A stretch of 64,000 nucleotides of DNA from Mesorhabditis belari (GCA_958450365.1 CAUEEP010000743.1:1790001-1854000), one strand, 5' to 3'. Positions 1-15,000 are shown, counted from the first letter of the stretch. Notes: generated by a model from the letters alone, not told the origin. Numbers and translations: made by a program.

Positions 1-3000
1 AACAAACCTTTCCATTATTTTCTTCAGTCCATTCAAACGAGTCTTCATCCAAAGTCAACAGCCTTTGTTCAGCCTCTCCTCCAAGATAAGCTTCTCCCGG
101 TCGACTTTTGATCTCCAGATAATCTCGATCGTCTTTTTTCACTGAAACCACTGAGAAATCCTCTTCGAAACGCGGCGGATCAATAATGTAAATGTGATTT
201 TTCTAAAATCTTTTGTTTAAATTTCTCAAAATCGTTTTTAACTGTGAAGATGAAATTAGCGCGTCCAAAGCTATCGTATCCCAAGCTTGTCATTCCTCTG
301 TTTCCCGATCGAGAGAGCAATAAGCCGCCAGTACCATAGTGAAATTTCAGAACTTCTAAAAAATGTTTAAAAGTTTATTTCGTTGAGGTTAAACCTTTAT
401 TTGGTAAGGTGAATGATTCGAGATACTCGTCGAAAGCCGAAAAAGAAAGCTGAGAACGAAGACCGGATGGAGATTCAATAGCGACCTAGAGATTGATAAT
501 ATAGGTTAGACATATCAATTGATGTATTATTAATTCAATCTACCGAATTTTCATTAAACGATCTACCGAATTTTCATCTGATTGTGGCCAGAGTGCTCGA
601 AGAAGTAGCCCACCCGGTGAAACGATTTGCGAAAGGCGGCCGAGACTAAAAGAAGAAACAGGTTTAGAAATAGAAAAAAAATCTCTTACTGAGTATCGAC
701 GTTATAGCTGAATGTGTAGAGTAAACGATCGGTGATCAGACTTTTCGTTGACAAATGAAGACCGTTTCGATTGAAGAAATACACCTAAATAGTTTTTGCT
801 CTTGAAAAAAAGCTCGCTTTTTTTTTAAAAACCTCATCAGAAAAAGGCCATTGAATGCTGTATTGAGAAGTGGTTGAGTCGAAAGTTGCCGCTGGGAAAT
901 GAACACATTTCACCTGAAAATTTGTGATTAAAAGTTGAGTATAGACTCTCACTTTAGCATTCTCCGTATCGGCGATGAGAATCTTTCCATGGGAGTCAAC
1001 AGCGATGGAAAGTGGTCCATTGAAAAGCGAATCTTGAGCATCGACTCTTTTTGCTTCGTTGTCACAGCTGCATTGAGCGTTTGGTGACGATCCTTGACAA
1101 GAGCACGGCGATGATCGACCGGCAACTTTCACCAAATCGCCACCATTTTGCATATAGCTTCTTATCTAAGTTTTCGATGCCATTTTCTTTAATATCTTTC
1201 TCATACTTGATTTAATTTCTTTCCATCAGATTCTAGGATGTACAACTGTCCATTGAGCCCAGTGGCAATGTCTCTTGCGTTGTTCAGGGAAAGAGAGGTT
1301 TCATTGGAAACACAAGCTGATGGTGATCCTGAAAACAGGTGGCATGAACTATGCTTTTTACTAGACTTTTAACAAAAATATCTGTCGGTCCTTCTTTGCC
1401 GCTGGCAATGGGCTCAGGTTTAAAGTTTCTCGTCTTTTTCTCCAACACCAACCCTTCAATCTTGACTATTTTGGTTATCATTCGATGCAGAATAAAATTG
1501 CGCATCGAATGATACCAAAATCGCCTCAAAATATAATATCCATGCAAAATTGTTGGCTAAAAACCTAAACCCCGCGAGAGCTTCACCTTTTGTCACATAA
1601 CTTTGCATGGATATTATATTTTGAGGTGATTTTGGTAGCATTCGATGCGAAATTTTATTCTGCATCGAATGATAGTCAATATAGTCAAGATTAAAAGGTT
1701 GATGCTGAGAAAAACACGAAAAACCTTAACGGCTAACGGCAGAAAAGAGCTGGCAATTATTTTCGTTACTTCTTACCCAATAACACTCGTCCAATTTCAA
1801 GATTCAGCTTAAACTCGTAGATCACATTTGTATCAAGTACATAAAGTGTTTGAGTAGACGAGTCGATGGAGATAGAAGTTGGCCATTCCATCTGTAAAGG
1901 TCATTCCATTAAGTTTCACTCATTTTGAGTACTCTTTTGAATACCTGGATTTCAGAGATTGTTGCAAATTTGCGCAAATCGTTGCCACATTTCATAAGGG
2001 GAGTCTTGTCTTGGAGTTGGCTGCTGGTGAGTGATCGGATTGTGTTCGTTTCTAGATCAACTACCCGAATTCGTCGTCCATCAACCACTGCAAAATGAAT
2101 AGAATCTTTAATATTTGATTAGTTTAACTAACCGTATAACTGATTCTGATTGTCGATTGCTAAACCTTTCGGGAAAAGCAGTTGTGCATCCGTTGCTAGG
2201 CCTCCATCTCCACAAGAAGACGTGGCTGAGGCGCAGACTGTTCCATCACCCACAATGACTTCATAGTTTTCCTCTGGTTTTTTCGGTTCCTCCTCTTTAA
2301 GTTTCCAGATCTGTTTTTGAAGTGGAATCGATATGTAGATTGATCCGTCTAATGGAGAAACAGCCAATGAATATTGATAAGTCGTGTCAGCAGTACTAAA
2401 TGAGAATTAGATGTTTAGAAAAGAGTTAGATGTTTTTAAAACCTTAGGATAAGCATTGTGATTAGTCGACCATCGGGGAGTCAATCTTCTGATCAGATTC
2501 TGATCGCCAATCAGCACTGATCCATCAATTCCAGCAGCTACTGTAACCGGCCGCAACAATGGGGAGTTGGCTTTAGCGGAATGGCAACTGAAAAGAATGG
2601 CAATGGCTGAGAAGAATGACTGTCTGTCTATCTGTCTGTCTGTCTGTCCGTCTGTCTGTCTGTCTGTTTGTCTGTCTATCTGTCTGTCTATATGTCTGTC
2701 TGTCTGTCTGTCTATCTCTCTGTATGCCTGTCTATCTGTCTGTCTAACTGTCTGTCTGTCTGTCTAACTGTCTGTCTGTCTGTCTGTCTCTCTGTCTGTC
2801 TGTCTGTTCTTTCGTGAGCTAACCTTTGACAATCAAGCTCTCGTCTCCCATCACTTCCCACCAATAAATCGACAACCGGATTCTCAGCCGACAAGAACAA
2901 CCTCGAGCCATCACCCTTTTCCAATACATCTGTAAATGAAAAGGCTAAACGTTTAATATTATAAACAAACTATTCACAACATCATAATGATGATGAATAT

Positions 3001-6000
3001 GTGGTGTCCAGCCACCGAAAGATGTCTTCCGAGCTTTCCCAGAGAGATAGCTTCTCTTTGTCACCCATAAAATCTCACTCTCTCGACTGCAATGCTCGTA
3101 TTCGTAGCCAATATGCACTGAAATCTTTTTTTTAGATCTTGAATTCACAATTTTTTGTGTAACTTTGAAAACACTTACCAACAACCGGTACAAGACCGCT
3201 TTCCATCTGCTTATAGACATTTTGTTTATTCCACGCAAATGTATAAGACAAATCAGCTCTTGCGGCCAATTTCTTTGTGAAACGGGTTCCTGGAAATTTT
3301 GGATTCGTGTTTTTTTTAATCGTTTTTACCAGCAACATCGATCCGTAGATGAACTAGGCGAAGCTTTGAATCGGGCTTTGATCCAGTCAATCTCATCTCG
3401 AGTCTCGACAATGAACCATCGGATCGTCGCGAGTCGTAGACCAAATAGACCTATAAAGCTTGAGAGTAAAATCTAAAGTTTATTATGACTTGTGTGCCCG
3501 GAATTTGAATCGAATCGCTCACTGCGCCGACATCAGCCAACACTTTGGCATTTCCATTAACACTCGGCGCTCCCCAGATCTAAATAAGATCGGGCAATTG
3601 GCTTATTGTCTTAAAAAATAGAATACTAACCTTCCAATCGTTCCGAATCTCCACTGATTCCATTGATCGTTTAGAAATTGAGCACTCTTGTCGTACTCTT
3701 GTAGCCAGCTCATCTTCAGTTTTCTGAATGAAATTGAGTTCAAAGTATTGGGATTTCATTTTATCTACTAACCTTTTCTTTATGCATTACCACATCACCG
3801 ACATAAACGATCTCATTTGGTGGTACATAGACGGAAAGTTTTCGTCGCTAAAACAAAGTTAAAGAACCAGAAAGAAGAGCACTTAAATACCTGGAATGGG
3901 CTACGAAGAAATTGAAGTTGAATGGTTCGGCCACCATTAACGAGAAGATCAAAAGCACCACTGCCATCGAGTCGTGAGAGAGTGAATCCGTAAAGTGGAT
4001 GATTTACATCGGAAACTCTGACACCCGGCAATGGGAGATCAGCCACTGTACCCGACGCTCCTCCATCCCACAAAACTCGACCACGAACCACAGATGCAAT
4101 GCTGCAAGAAGTTTCGTTTATTGTTTGTTTATATTTTTACCTCTCATCGAATTGAGAATAGTCAGCATAGCTCTGCACAGAGTCGTTTTTAATCAAAAAC
4201 ATCACACGCTGAAAGAACTGATTTGTTTCTAGTAAAGAATGGCAAAGAAAGATTTCGAGGGGATTGAACCCTTGACCTATTTTTCCTTTCCAGGCAAATG
4301 CTCTAACTATTGAGCTATCCGGTATCAGAAAGAAAGAGGAAATAGGAAGAAAGAGGAAATACAAGGGAAAGAGAAAGAAAGAAAGGAAAGTTAAGCTTAG
4401 ATTTACTTGATAGAATGGAGCATTTTGAGGAGTTGGGAGTTTTAGAAGGACATCAATTGGAGATGGAGCCATCATGCAAGAAGGCTCAAGTCGGCAGCTT
4501 TCACTTGCACAGCATTTCGGATCCTCACAATCCATTAAACCGTCTAGACAAAGTGATTTCAATAAGATATTCATAGAATTAGCAATTTAAAAGAGAAAAC
4601 AGACTATGATCATTGTCGACTCCATCATCGCAACTATGCTCGATGAATAGAGAGCAATCAGCGCCACGACGACCCGTGTCACATTCGCACCACCATCCAT
4701 CAACTCCTAGACGACATTGACCACGCCCGGAACAGTCTCGCGGGCATCCTTCTAGAAAAACTGATGCTTAAAAAGTGACCCCATTTCTTTTACCTTGATA
4801 GCAATTCTCTCCATTCCATCCTCGATCACAAAGACACGTTCCATTCTTCTCACACCGTCCATGTTGCTCACAACCAAGAGCACATTCTTTCTACAAATGA
4901 TTATATAGTTTAGTTTTCAGATTTAATTGTCTACTTGAGAACAGTCAATTCCTTTCCATCCATTTTTACAAGTGCACACTCCGTGATGGCAAACTCCTTG
5001 AAGACATTCCGGCGTGCAACTCACTAAATCACCTTTTTAAATTTTTTAAACTATAGGCTACCAAGTTCACAGCTTGGTCCAGTAAACCCAAGAGAACAAA
5101 TGCAAAATCCTTGAGAATCGACTCTTCCACGGTTATTGCAGGGATTCTCCAGTATAGCCTCCAGGTTCTCTATAATTTAAGACAAATTTTACCTTTTTTT
5201 TGATTTAAAAGATCAACCTGTTGGCTCAGTTTCTCGGCTTTCAATGACAGCTTTGAGTGAATTTGGATGCTGTGTTGGATCGATGGATAGTGGTGAGTTG
5301 GCTTTTGATCGATGCGGATGTGATGAGTGATGAGATGATGTAGCCGGTGAAAGAGGCGATGCTTCTACGATCACTTTCAGCTCCTAATATTTTGTATAAA
5401 TTGTAGTTTTTTTATTTTTTTTTTTTTTTTTTACTTCATGACTCTTTTCAGCGATGATATTTGACTTTGGGAAGACCAAAGTGCGAACATTTTTCGAGCA
5501 CTCACTACCCGTCCATCCATCTTCACAGTAGCAGACACCGTCCAAGCATTTTCCGCGACCAGAGCAACTTGGATGTGGACAAGAGCGCTAAAATATGGTT
5601 TTGTAAAATGGTAATGTAAAATAAATGGTAATGTAAAATTTTAAAAGTTTAATTGATAGGAAAACCAACAATTTCACAAGAGTCTCCAGACCATCCGGCA
5701 ATGCAGTCACAAACTCCTCGAGGAGTGCAACGACCTCGACCATTGCAGTCCGCTATCTGGAAAGATTTATTGAAGAATTGTTGGTGTTGAATTGAAGAAA
5801 TTGAAGAACTGTGAGACTTTCCAGTTGGACTTGGTCCTTTTATAGATCGCGGCAAAAAGGCCAATGCCGGGAATTGAACCCAACACCCCTCGCTTACTAG
5901 ACCAGCGCTCTACCAATGAGCTACACATACAGGTGTTCCCTTGCCGCCAGTAGGGTGTTATATTTTCCCAACCTCACACCAGTGCTGTTGAACATCACAT

Positions 6001-9000
6001 TCGCGTCCTTTATAACTTTCAAAACAGACGCATCTTTATAGGTTGCGGCAAAACCTGACCAGTGCCGGGAGTCGAACCCAACACCTCTCGCTTACTAGGC
6101 GAGCACTCTACCAAAGAGCTACACCTGTAGCTGTCACCTTGAAACCAAGAGCGTCTTATATTTTCCCAACCTCACACCAGTGCTGTCGAACATCACATTC
6201 GCGTCCTTTATAACCTTCAAAACAGACGCATCGACCGAGTGAAAGGATCCCATTCCCCGAGCAAACCAATGGACAAACGACTAAATTGTATTGGAAATCG
6301 TTAGAAAGATTTACGTTACTTTACTAGATTTACTAGAGTTTTAAAAGAATTCTTCTTTTTTTGAAATTAAAACACGAAAAATATTCTTGAAAACAAACCC
6401 TCATCACAAGCAGTTCCCGTATAGCCAGATGCACATTTGCAAACGCCATTCACACACTCTCCTCGACTCGAACAGTCGCTTGGGCACCTAGAAACATTTC
6501 TCTAGCACTTTTCTATTTCCATTACCTGAAGACACTCTTTTTCTTGTTGCTTCCATCAGTTGTGATCTCTTGATGAGTCGGAAGAGCTTCCACAATGAGC
6601 TCAATCGGTTCGACTCGATTCCTCTCATTTAGAATCGCCAAATGCCATCGTCCTTCCAAAATAAAATGCTCTACGGATGCAATTCTTGGAGTCTAAACTT
6701 TTAAATTTTCTTAAAATATATCAATTATTCAGTCTTACAACAATTTCGATGGCTTCTCGCCGTTTTCTTGAAGACTCCTCAATAGAATGTGAGGCATGAG
6801 TGGCAATCAATTCGGCTCGAATCGGATGGAAAAAATCGTGTAAAGATAGAGATGGAGCCACCTAATAAACAATATTTAACGACTTTATACCTTTTCCAAA
6901 CCGAATGCCTTCCAAACAACACGAGTTGAGCGCCAGTTCCAACTGTGACGTTTAAAGTCACCCGTGTTGGCCGTGGAATGTAGATCTCCCTATGATTAAA
7001 AAATAATAAATAGAATTTTAGATTTAAACAAACGTGTAAGCAATGCTTTGCGGTATAAGATCGGCAAAAACCCGTTGCCCTAGTTGAATTGTATCGGGAA
7101 GAGGCCGCAACTCGGAGAGACGATCCGCTGACATTGACGTGCTTCCCGCATACGATGATGAGTACACGTAACGAGGTGCTCGTACTAGAAATCCTTGTTA
7201 TTAGAAGCTCTTGTTATTAGAATCAATTTCAAGTTTTTCTTTAGCTTTCACAATTTAACTAAACTAAACTCACATAGTAGAACGATAATGACTAATAAAG
7301 CAGCGAGCAATGCGAGGAGAAGACAAAAAACGAGTGGAGTCGCTCTTCGAGACGGTGAATCTTCTTTTAAACTAAAATTTTCTAATAAAAGTCTCTCAAA
7401 TTATCCTGACTTTTTCATTTTCTTTGAATTAAGAGTCGATTGTCTTTTGAGAAGAGCGGTGTTCACTTGTGGTTCAACGCACGAGTGTCTTGTAGATGTG
7501 CATCTGGAAATGATTGATGAAAGGTGTGAAAGGTGGAAAATGTTGATCAAATGTAATGACATAATCAAGTGAAGAGAGAAAATGAAGGTCTTTTAAGTGC
7601 TTAGAATTTGCATATCACGGCAACTCTTTCTAAGGAGCGAAAGGGGAAGAAAGAGAGGAAGAGATCCGAATGGAAAGGCACGCACAAATTGAGGCAATTA
7701 GGAGAGCTGAGTGACTCTGAAGAAATGAGTGAAAAAGGGAAAAGGGGTGGCCAAACGGTGATGATCGAATTAGGCACCACACACAGGCAATCTCAATCCC
7801 CGCTCGTTGGTTGGGTGAGGCCATTTAGTGAACTTCATTCGGAGACTTTCAGTTGAACGCTTTGAAAGGAGTTGAAAGAGTTGAAAGAGTTGAAAGAGTT
7901 GAAAATTGAATGAAAATTGGCTTAGAATGAATCGACTTTTTCTTGATAGATGATAGATCAGTTTGGAGTTGAAACAATCAGATGATAGATCAATTTGGAG
8001 TTGAAACAAAGATTGAAATGCAACAAAATCAAGGCATTGTGCCGAGTATCAACTTTTTTAAACAAATAACTTTGTCTAGAGATTAATTCTATTGTTAAAA
8101 CGACTACTAGAGATTAATCTTATTGTTAAAAATGATTGCTTAATGAGGACTAAGTGTTAAAGGTATCTAAAGTGAGGAGAATGAACCAAAGGCCCAAGCC
8201 AAACACCAGGCCCTTTCCCCAAATCTCTTTATTAATAGGAGAGATGGCTGGTGGCAAAGGTAAGCACCCTAATTAGGGGATTTGTCACAAAAAGGGAAAT
8301 CCTCAACTTTGTCTAGGCAGTTATGATGATTGAGAGGATTTAGCGGACATTTTTTCAATCGAGTATCAGATAAGAGAGACAACTAAACAAGAAGTCCCAA
8401 GAGGAATGAAGGATACGGGCGGGGGAGATCAAGATTTTAGGGTAAAGAAATTGGGCAAAGAAAGAGTAAATTGGTAAAATGAGTGTACGTTTTAGGCTTT
8501 AGAGTGGAGAAGAGGCGGATCGGCAACATATGGTCTCCGATTTTGGGGTGAGGGGTATCCTCTAGGCGAAAACATCCGCATCCTAATGAGATTGCTCTCA
8601 CTTTACTTTTGCCAATCCTCTTTCCTCATATCCAAGATGATCACTCTCGTTTTTCACTTATTAGAATCAAAAAGCTAGATGCTATTCTTGAATCCAAAGC
8701 TAGCTACTATTCTTTTATCCAAAGCTAGCCATTATTCTTTTATCCAAAGCTAGCTACTATTCTTTTATCCAAAGCTAGCCACCATTCTTTTATCCAAAGC
8801 TAGCCACCATTCTTTTATCCAAAGCTAGCTATCATTCTTTTCTCCAAAGATTTGTTAGAGTTTAAATCTGTTTCTGATTGGGTACAATCCGTTTTGTCAT
8901 TTGCTTTGTATCACCGTTAATTTCAAGTTAAACACTCCTCTTCATTTGCTGTAAGAATCAATTTTTTTTCTCTCAAAAAGAGTTTATATTTACGATCTGC

Positions 9001-12000
9001 TCATTAGACCATGAGAATAATTTCCTTTTCTCGAAGAGATTTGTGACTAAGCTCAAAATAGGAAATTATTGTCGCCGGATTATCCCTCCCTTTTTCACTC
9101 CCAATTTCCCATAACAATCTTTCCGATCTTGCCGAATCTTTCAAGAATGCCATCTTTAGTCAATTTTATCTATCATTTGACTCAAGTAGTCGCTCTTTGA
9201 AGAAGTGCTTTTGACCAGCGATCAAATTATGCAAATCTCGAAAATTTCTCCTTGCTTTGTCAAAATGTTAGACTCTAAAGGAAATAAAATGGAAATTTTA
9301 CTTGCTTTCTATCAAAAACTCATCAATGACTAAATGAAGTTACTATATTGAAGGTATTGAAGGTATTGAAGTACTATATTGGAGGTATTGAAGTACTATA
9401 TTGAGGCAGTGAAGTTACTATATTGAAGGCATTGAAGTACTATATTGAAGGTATTGAAGGTCTTTTTAGCCAAAGACGAGTCATTTTTAGGATTAAGTCT
9501 TGGGGAAAAGCGTGTGCCAAAATTAGTGGTGTCGACATGGATGGGAATAAAAAGGGGGAAAAAGGAAATGAATTGGGTGAAGAGACGGGAGAGAATTTTT
9601 CTTACATCTAATGAAAGAGCCGACTATAAAAACGCGATCATAAATTGAGACCCAGATCTCTTTTTATCTAGAAATATTTCATGTTTTCTTTAATGAAACC
9701 CAAGCCAGTTTCCTTTTCCTCAATCTTGAATCATGTAATTTTCATTTCATTGCATTTCTGGCTTGCTAACCAGTGATTTCATTGAAGGTATTGAAGGTCT
9801 TTTTAGCCAAAGACCAGTGATTTCATTGGAGAAGTAGAAGTGAAAGAAGAATTGAAAGAAGAAAGAGTAAACAGTTTTACAATTGTCATTTCTCGAGGGT
9901 TGAGGACACCTGTGTACATGAATTGTGGACAAAACAATGGGAATACAAGGCGCATGAATGCTTTGATCATTCCGTCTTTCTAAGCATTCGAGGTACCCCC
10001 CATCTATTCATTCACCCCTTCTTTTCAATAACCTTACTTCTAATTGCCTACATCTCCCCGCACTACCAGAAGTTTTTGTCTAAGAAAGCAATTAGTACGG
10101 AAGTTTTTGTGAGTTGTTTAGAAAAATGGCCTACCCTTTGTCATAGCGTTGATGCGGTGGCAATGTGGAAACATTAGTTGTTGGCGATGGAGCACACACT
10201 GAAATCATTTGATTATTTCATTCAACACAGATTAAATAAGCTTTTTACTCTATCAAAAGCTTGTTAAACCTTGATATGCATAAACATAGAGCCCTTCTCG
10301 ATTGAGGCCATTACGTGGGAGACTAGAGTACTTGAGTTGGGGATTCTGTAAGTGATTAGGTCCCAAGTAGCCTGGTGGAGTGTCATAGATATGATTGGGT
10401 GATCGTCTCGTTAACGGATTTGAATAATGTAATTGGGGAGGGTTTCTGATTATAGACATTAGAGATTAAAGGAAACGGGATTCCAAAAATGAAACGAGTT
10501 GATTTAGCAGGTGTTCGTAAAAGGGAAAGAAGGTGTTGGAATTGGGGAGAAAGGAGTGGGGGAGGGGATCTGAGTGCGTCGCTCCGCCCAACCGCCTCCC
10601 CTCTTTGTTCCCTCATAACCTTGATTTCTCTATGCCATAAGCTACTTAGAATTCTTAGAATTTCATCTAGTATCTTCAAGAGTCAGCTTTCAACATTTAA
10701 AAGTTATACAATGCTGGAATCCAACTACTATCTAGCATCTCAAGAAAGCCAAAAGCTACTTAGAATTCTTAGAATTTCATCTAGTATCTCCAAGAATCAG
10801 CTTTCAACATTTAAAAGTGATATGCTGGAATCCAACTATTATCTAGCATCTCAAGAAAGCCATAAGCTACTCTAGAATTCTTAGAATTTCATCTAGTATC
10901 TCCAAGAGTCAGCTTTCAAGAATATAAAAGTGATACAATGCTGAAATCCAACTACTATCTAGCATCTTCAAGAAAGCCATAAGCTACTCTAGAATTCCTA
11001 GAATTTCATCTAGTATCTCCAAGAATCAGCTTTCAACATTTAAAAGTGATACAATGCTGAAATCCAACTACTATCTAGCATCTTCAAGAAAGCCATAAGC
11101 TGCTCTAGGATTCTTAGAATTTCATCTAACATCTTCAAGAATCAGCTTTCAAAACTGAAAATTGATACAATGAAATCAACCACTATTTACAATTAGAACT
11201 ACTTGTAAACGTGTATTATAAGCCTAGCAATACCCAATTATTGTAACAAGTAAGCTGGAAGTTCTTCTCAAAATACATTCAGATAAAGTTTTAATCATTT
11301 CACACTTTTCAGTTATTTTATTTTTCGTTATGGGTTGTTGAAAACACTTTGTCTCTCGGGAATTGCTTTAGAATCGGCGAGTGGAAGTGCTCCTGTTTCT
11401 CTTTTCTTTCTCTCTCTTCAAAGGGTGGAAAAAAGGTGTGGCACCAAATCGCGAATTGACATCGGATGCGCACACCAAATTCGAGATAAAGCAATAGTAG
11501 TAATCGTATAGTAAAGAAGAAGAAAAAAAAGCTATGATTCTTAAAAAGTGAAATAAGTTTTATTAAGTAACATCTAGGATAGGTCTATTTAATTTAATAA
11601 TAGCAATCTATTTAATTTAATAATAGTAACATCTATTTCTATACTTGAACTCAGTTTCAGTTCAAACTGTTCAAGAAACGTTGCCGTTCAAGAGATTGCT
11701 TAACAACTTCAAGAGATTGCTCTCCACAAGAGCACATGTTCTTTTAATGCTTCGGGCATTCACAAAAGGCTGTGAGGTTGGTCGGTGGATTGAATGAGAG
11801 ACCCCGAAGGGAATAGGGGGAAATCGAATGAATGAATCTCCCATTGATATGACTCGATGAATCGCATGGGTGCACTCAAATGCCTCCCCCTTGCAACCCC
11901 ATCTATCCACCTGTCCAATTCGGGCTTCACTCGTGGGAAACAACTTCCCCTGTATGCAAATTGCAAAAGAAAAATAATCAAAGAACATTGTCGGAGTTGT

Positions 12001-15000
12001 TCAAGGAGAGAAAGGGGCACTTGAGTATCGAAGTAAACGAGAAAGAATTAAGAACTTAGTCAAACGAAGTTAAGCAAAAATGTGTCGGCAAGGTTTTTGA
12101 TAGGAAAAGAAGAGATCTGATGGAAAAGAATGGATTTGAAAGAAGAAGATGGAGGTCCTCGAGAGCTCGAGAGCGGTCCTTGACACGCAATATGGTGTCC
12201 CTTCATTGCTTTCTTTTAAAAGAACTACCCAAAAAAAGAATTGCTTTGATGTAATGGCAAATAAAAACCGAATAAACTGTTTAATAAACCTTTAAACTTT
12301 AAACTTTTTAATAAACTAACCGAAGCTAGTTGGAATATAGTAAGCGCCTTCAGAATTTTTATGTAAAATGCATTCAGCTGGCGACCAGTCATCCAACGGT
12401 GGAGCTTCGTGAAGCTAAAGTTTTCTTTTCAAAGAAAATAAAGCAAAGAATTCACCTGTGATTGGCGCATTTGTGAGGTACTCACTTCATAAGAATTCCC
12501 GTGTAACATCAATTTATCTCTTGATGAGTGCGCTAAATGTTTTCTTATTTTTCAAAAAACACAAAGAGATTCTTGTATTGCTAAAGTAAAAGTACTACTA
12601 CATTACTGGACAATGAAATATTATATTTGAAAAAAGATCGTCACTTTCGCGCGTCTGTAATGTCTGCCGATCTATGCCCCATACGGATCCGGAGTCGACC
12701 TCCCCGTGCGACTCGAATTGCGCTTTTTAAAAAATCCAGAAGCACTTTGCACAACTACAGCACTGGACAATGAAATATCATATTTGAAAAAAGATCGTCA
12801 CTTTCGCGTGTCTGTAACTCCCTTGTCTTTACCGTATTTCTAAATATTAATATTATCATTGTGTAGCCCTTGAAAAGAGCTTTCAAAAAATGTATAACAC
12901 TAATAGTTTCAACTCAAAGACAAGGGAATTACGGACGCGCGAAAGTGACGATCTTTTTTCAAATATGATATTTCATTGTCCAGTACTGTACCTTTCATAT
13001 CGTTTATCGTTTCCGGATCTTCGTAAGTCTCTTCATCAGGTGAAAGTAGAGCCTAAAATCAATGAATTTGAAATGAAATCTGAATGTATCTGTGAATAGA
13101 AACAAGTATTATCAATTAGAATCACTAATCTACTTAATGAAATGATTGAATAACCTGTTGATTGGTTGGTGGTTGTGGTGGAAGCCATTTTGGTGGCGGT
13201 TGCCTCATCGGACTTTTCACAGTGCTCTTCACGCTAAGTGATGCTGTTTCCAATGTTCTTTCTGAAAATGGGTAATTTTGTTTGGAAGATCGAAATAAAG
13301 CCAAATGAAGTCAGAGATTTGATTTGGAGAAAGAATGGGTAGAAAGGGAAGCGGAGAGGAGAGGGCAAATGTCACTTCTCGCCTCCCTCCCGGCCAACAA
13401 GCATAGCGCAAACAGTGAGCTGATCGGCGGGTCAAACTCTGGTAAACATCTGCAGAGATTTCTTTCTTTTTTCTCCAAAATGGGTCATTCAAATACTTTT
13501 AAGGTATATCCCTTGTAAAGATTGGATTCCCGATTACGCCATTGTATTTACAAGCACTCAATTTAGACGAGTCTTGTTGAGATTTGGATAAGATCTTAAA
13601 TGGAAATAGTTTAATGCAGCAGAGTCAGAGTTTAATGCAGCAGTCAGCAGTTTAATGTTTAATGCAGCAGAGTCTTGAAATGATCAGCAACTGATTAGTT
13701 CTTGGTAAAGTTATTGAATTTCTGTACTAAAAGCTTTTGAGTACAAAATAGCAATGGCTACAAATGCGTCTACAAAGTTGGAGACTAAAATGAACAGGTC
13801 ATCTGCTTAACTGTTGACAGGGAAAGTTTTGCAGAAGAGAGAGTTGAATGAAAACAGGAAAAGGACACCGTATATACCCTTTTTTCATGGAAAGGGTATC
13901 TTTGTCGTTTTTTTTTCTCTTGGCAGAGAACGCCTTTCCTTTCTCATTCTTCAACTGATGACCGCACAGAGAAGGGCAATGGGCCGCGCATGAACGCCCT
14001 CCTTCAATTTCATCCTCCTTCTCTTTTCCTATCGAAAAGATTTCCAGCAACCTCGCTTTCTAAGATTTTTCATTTTGATTTTTCATTTCATTTCAATTGA
14101 CTAGTGAAAGTCAAAGAAATGAATGAATTTATCTATGGAAGGCAAGAAAGTTTATCTATGCAGGGAACCAGTCATCCAACGGTGGGGCTTCGTGAAGCTA
14201 AAGTTTTCTTTTCAATCTCATTGTCAAATCAGATTAAACAACAAAGTTCACACTTTGTTACTTTGTTGGTAGACTTTTGTATACCTAAACTACATTCAAA
14301 AACAATTACAAATCAAATGAGAATCAGAAATCAAATGTCAATTAAAAATAGACACCCGGAAAACACCTATTATCATCCAGGAGAGATAGTACAAATATTG
14401 ACAGAAAAAATCATGCCTAGAGGGAAAAATGTATTTCAGTGATGAGGTGTGAGGGGGGAGGGGAGGGGAGGGGGGAAAGGCCGGGGCAATATAGCAGTAT
14501 CATTGAATGAGAAAATGTGTGCCGCGGTGCGTTTCATTTTCGAGGAGGGATCGGGTGACACAATAGGGGAAAAAATTTGGGCGAAATCCATCACAATCTC
14601 GACATGATTTAAAAGGGGATTCGAGTTTTTTTCTACTCCCGGGCCGTCTATTAGGCAGCCGGGTAACATTAGGCAGCCGGCTAACACAGTTTACCCGGCT
14701 GCCTAATAGATTTGGCATCTTTTAGAGATCAGTTTTGCAAAAAATGTGTGAATCAAGCTTACTCATTGAATAAAATTAGATTTAAAGTAAGTATTCAGTA
14801 AATGGAAAAGTTACTTTGGGAAAAGATTGACCGGTTGACTGAGAGGAGGAGTGGGTCGAGAAAGGGAGTGGAGACTGTTTGTGTAACAGAATGGGTCAAA
14901 CGATTATTGCTCGATCTCGATTTAGGTGATTCGGGGTCACTCAATATCCCAAAATCTACAAAACTAATAGCTAATCCTTTTGTATCTATTTTAGATAGAA

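Larger units (their letters stand above)
5838..6232. repeat. Tandem duplication carrying half an EGF exon plus a tRNA-like gene
   Basis: Two copies of a unit of about 195 bp stand head to tail (about 5838-6034 and 6035-6232). Each contains a tRNA-Thr-like sequence followed by the 3' half of a teneurin EGF exon. The right copy holds the real exon end (...[16 protein letters not shown]...). The left copy keeps the same frame ([20 protein letters not shown]) but lacks the 5' half of the exon. Confidence 0.85.

Noticed and set aside
2567..2924. Cys/Leu/Ser-rich and Thr/Asp/Arg-rich frames
   Set aside because: Translations of the TGTC simple repeat on both strands.
2600..11165. Tandem repeats considered as a CRISPR array
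   Set aside because: Units are directly adjacent without unique spacers, and the genome is eukaryotic.
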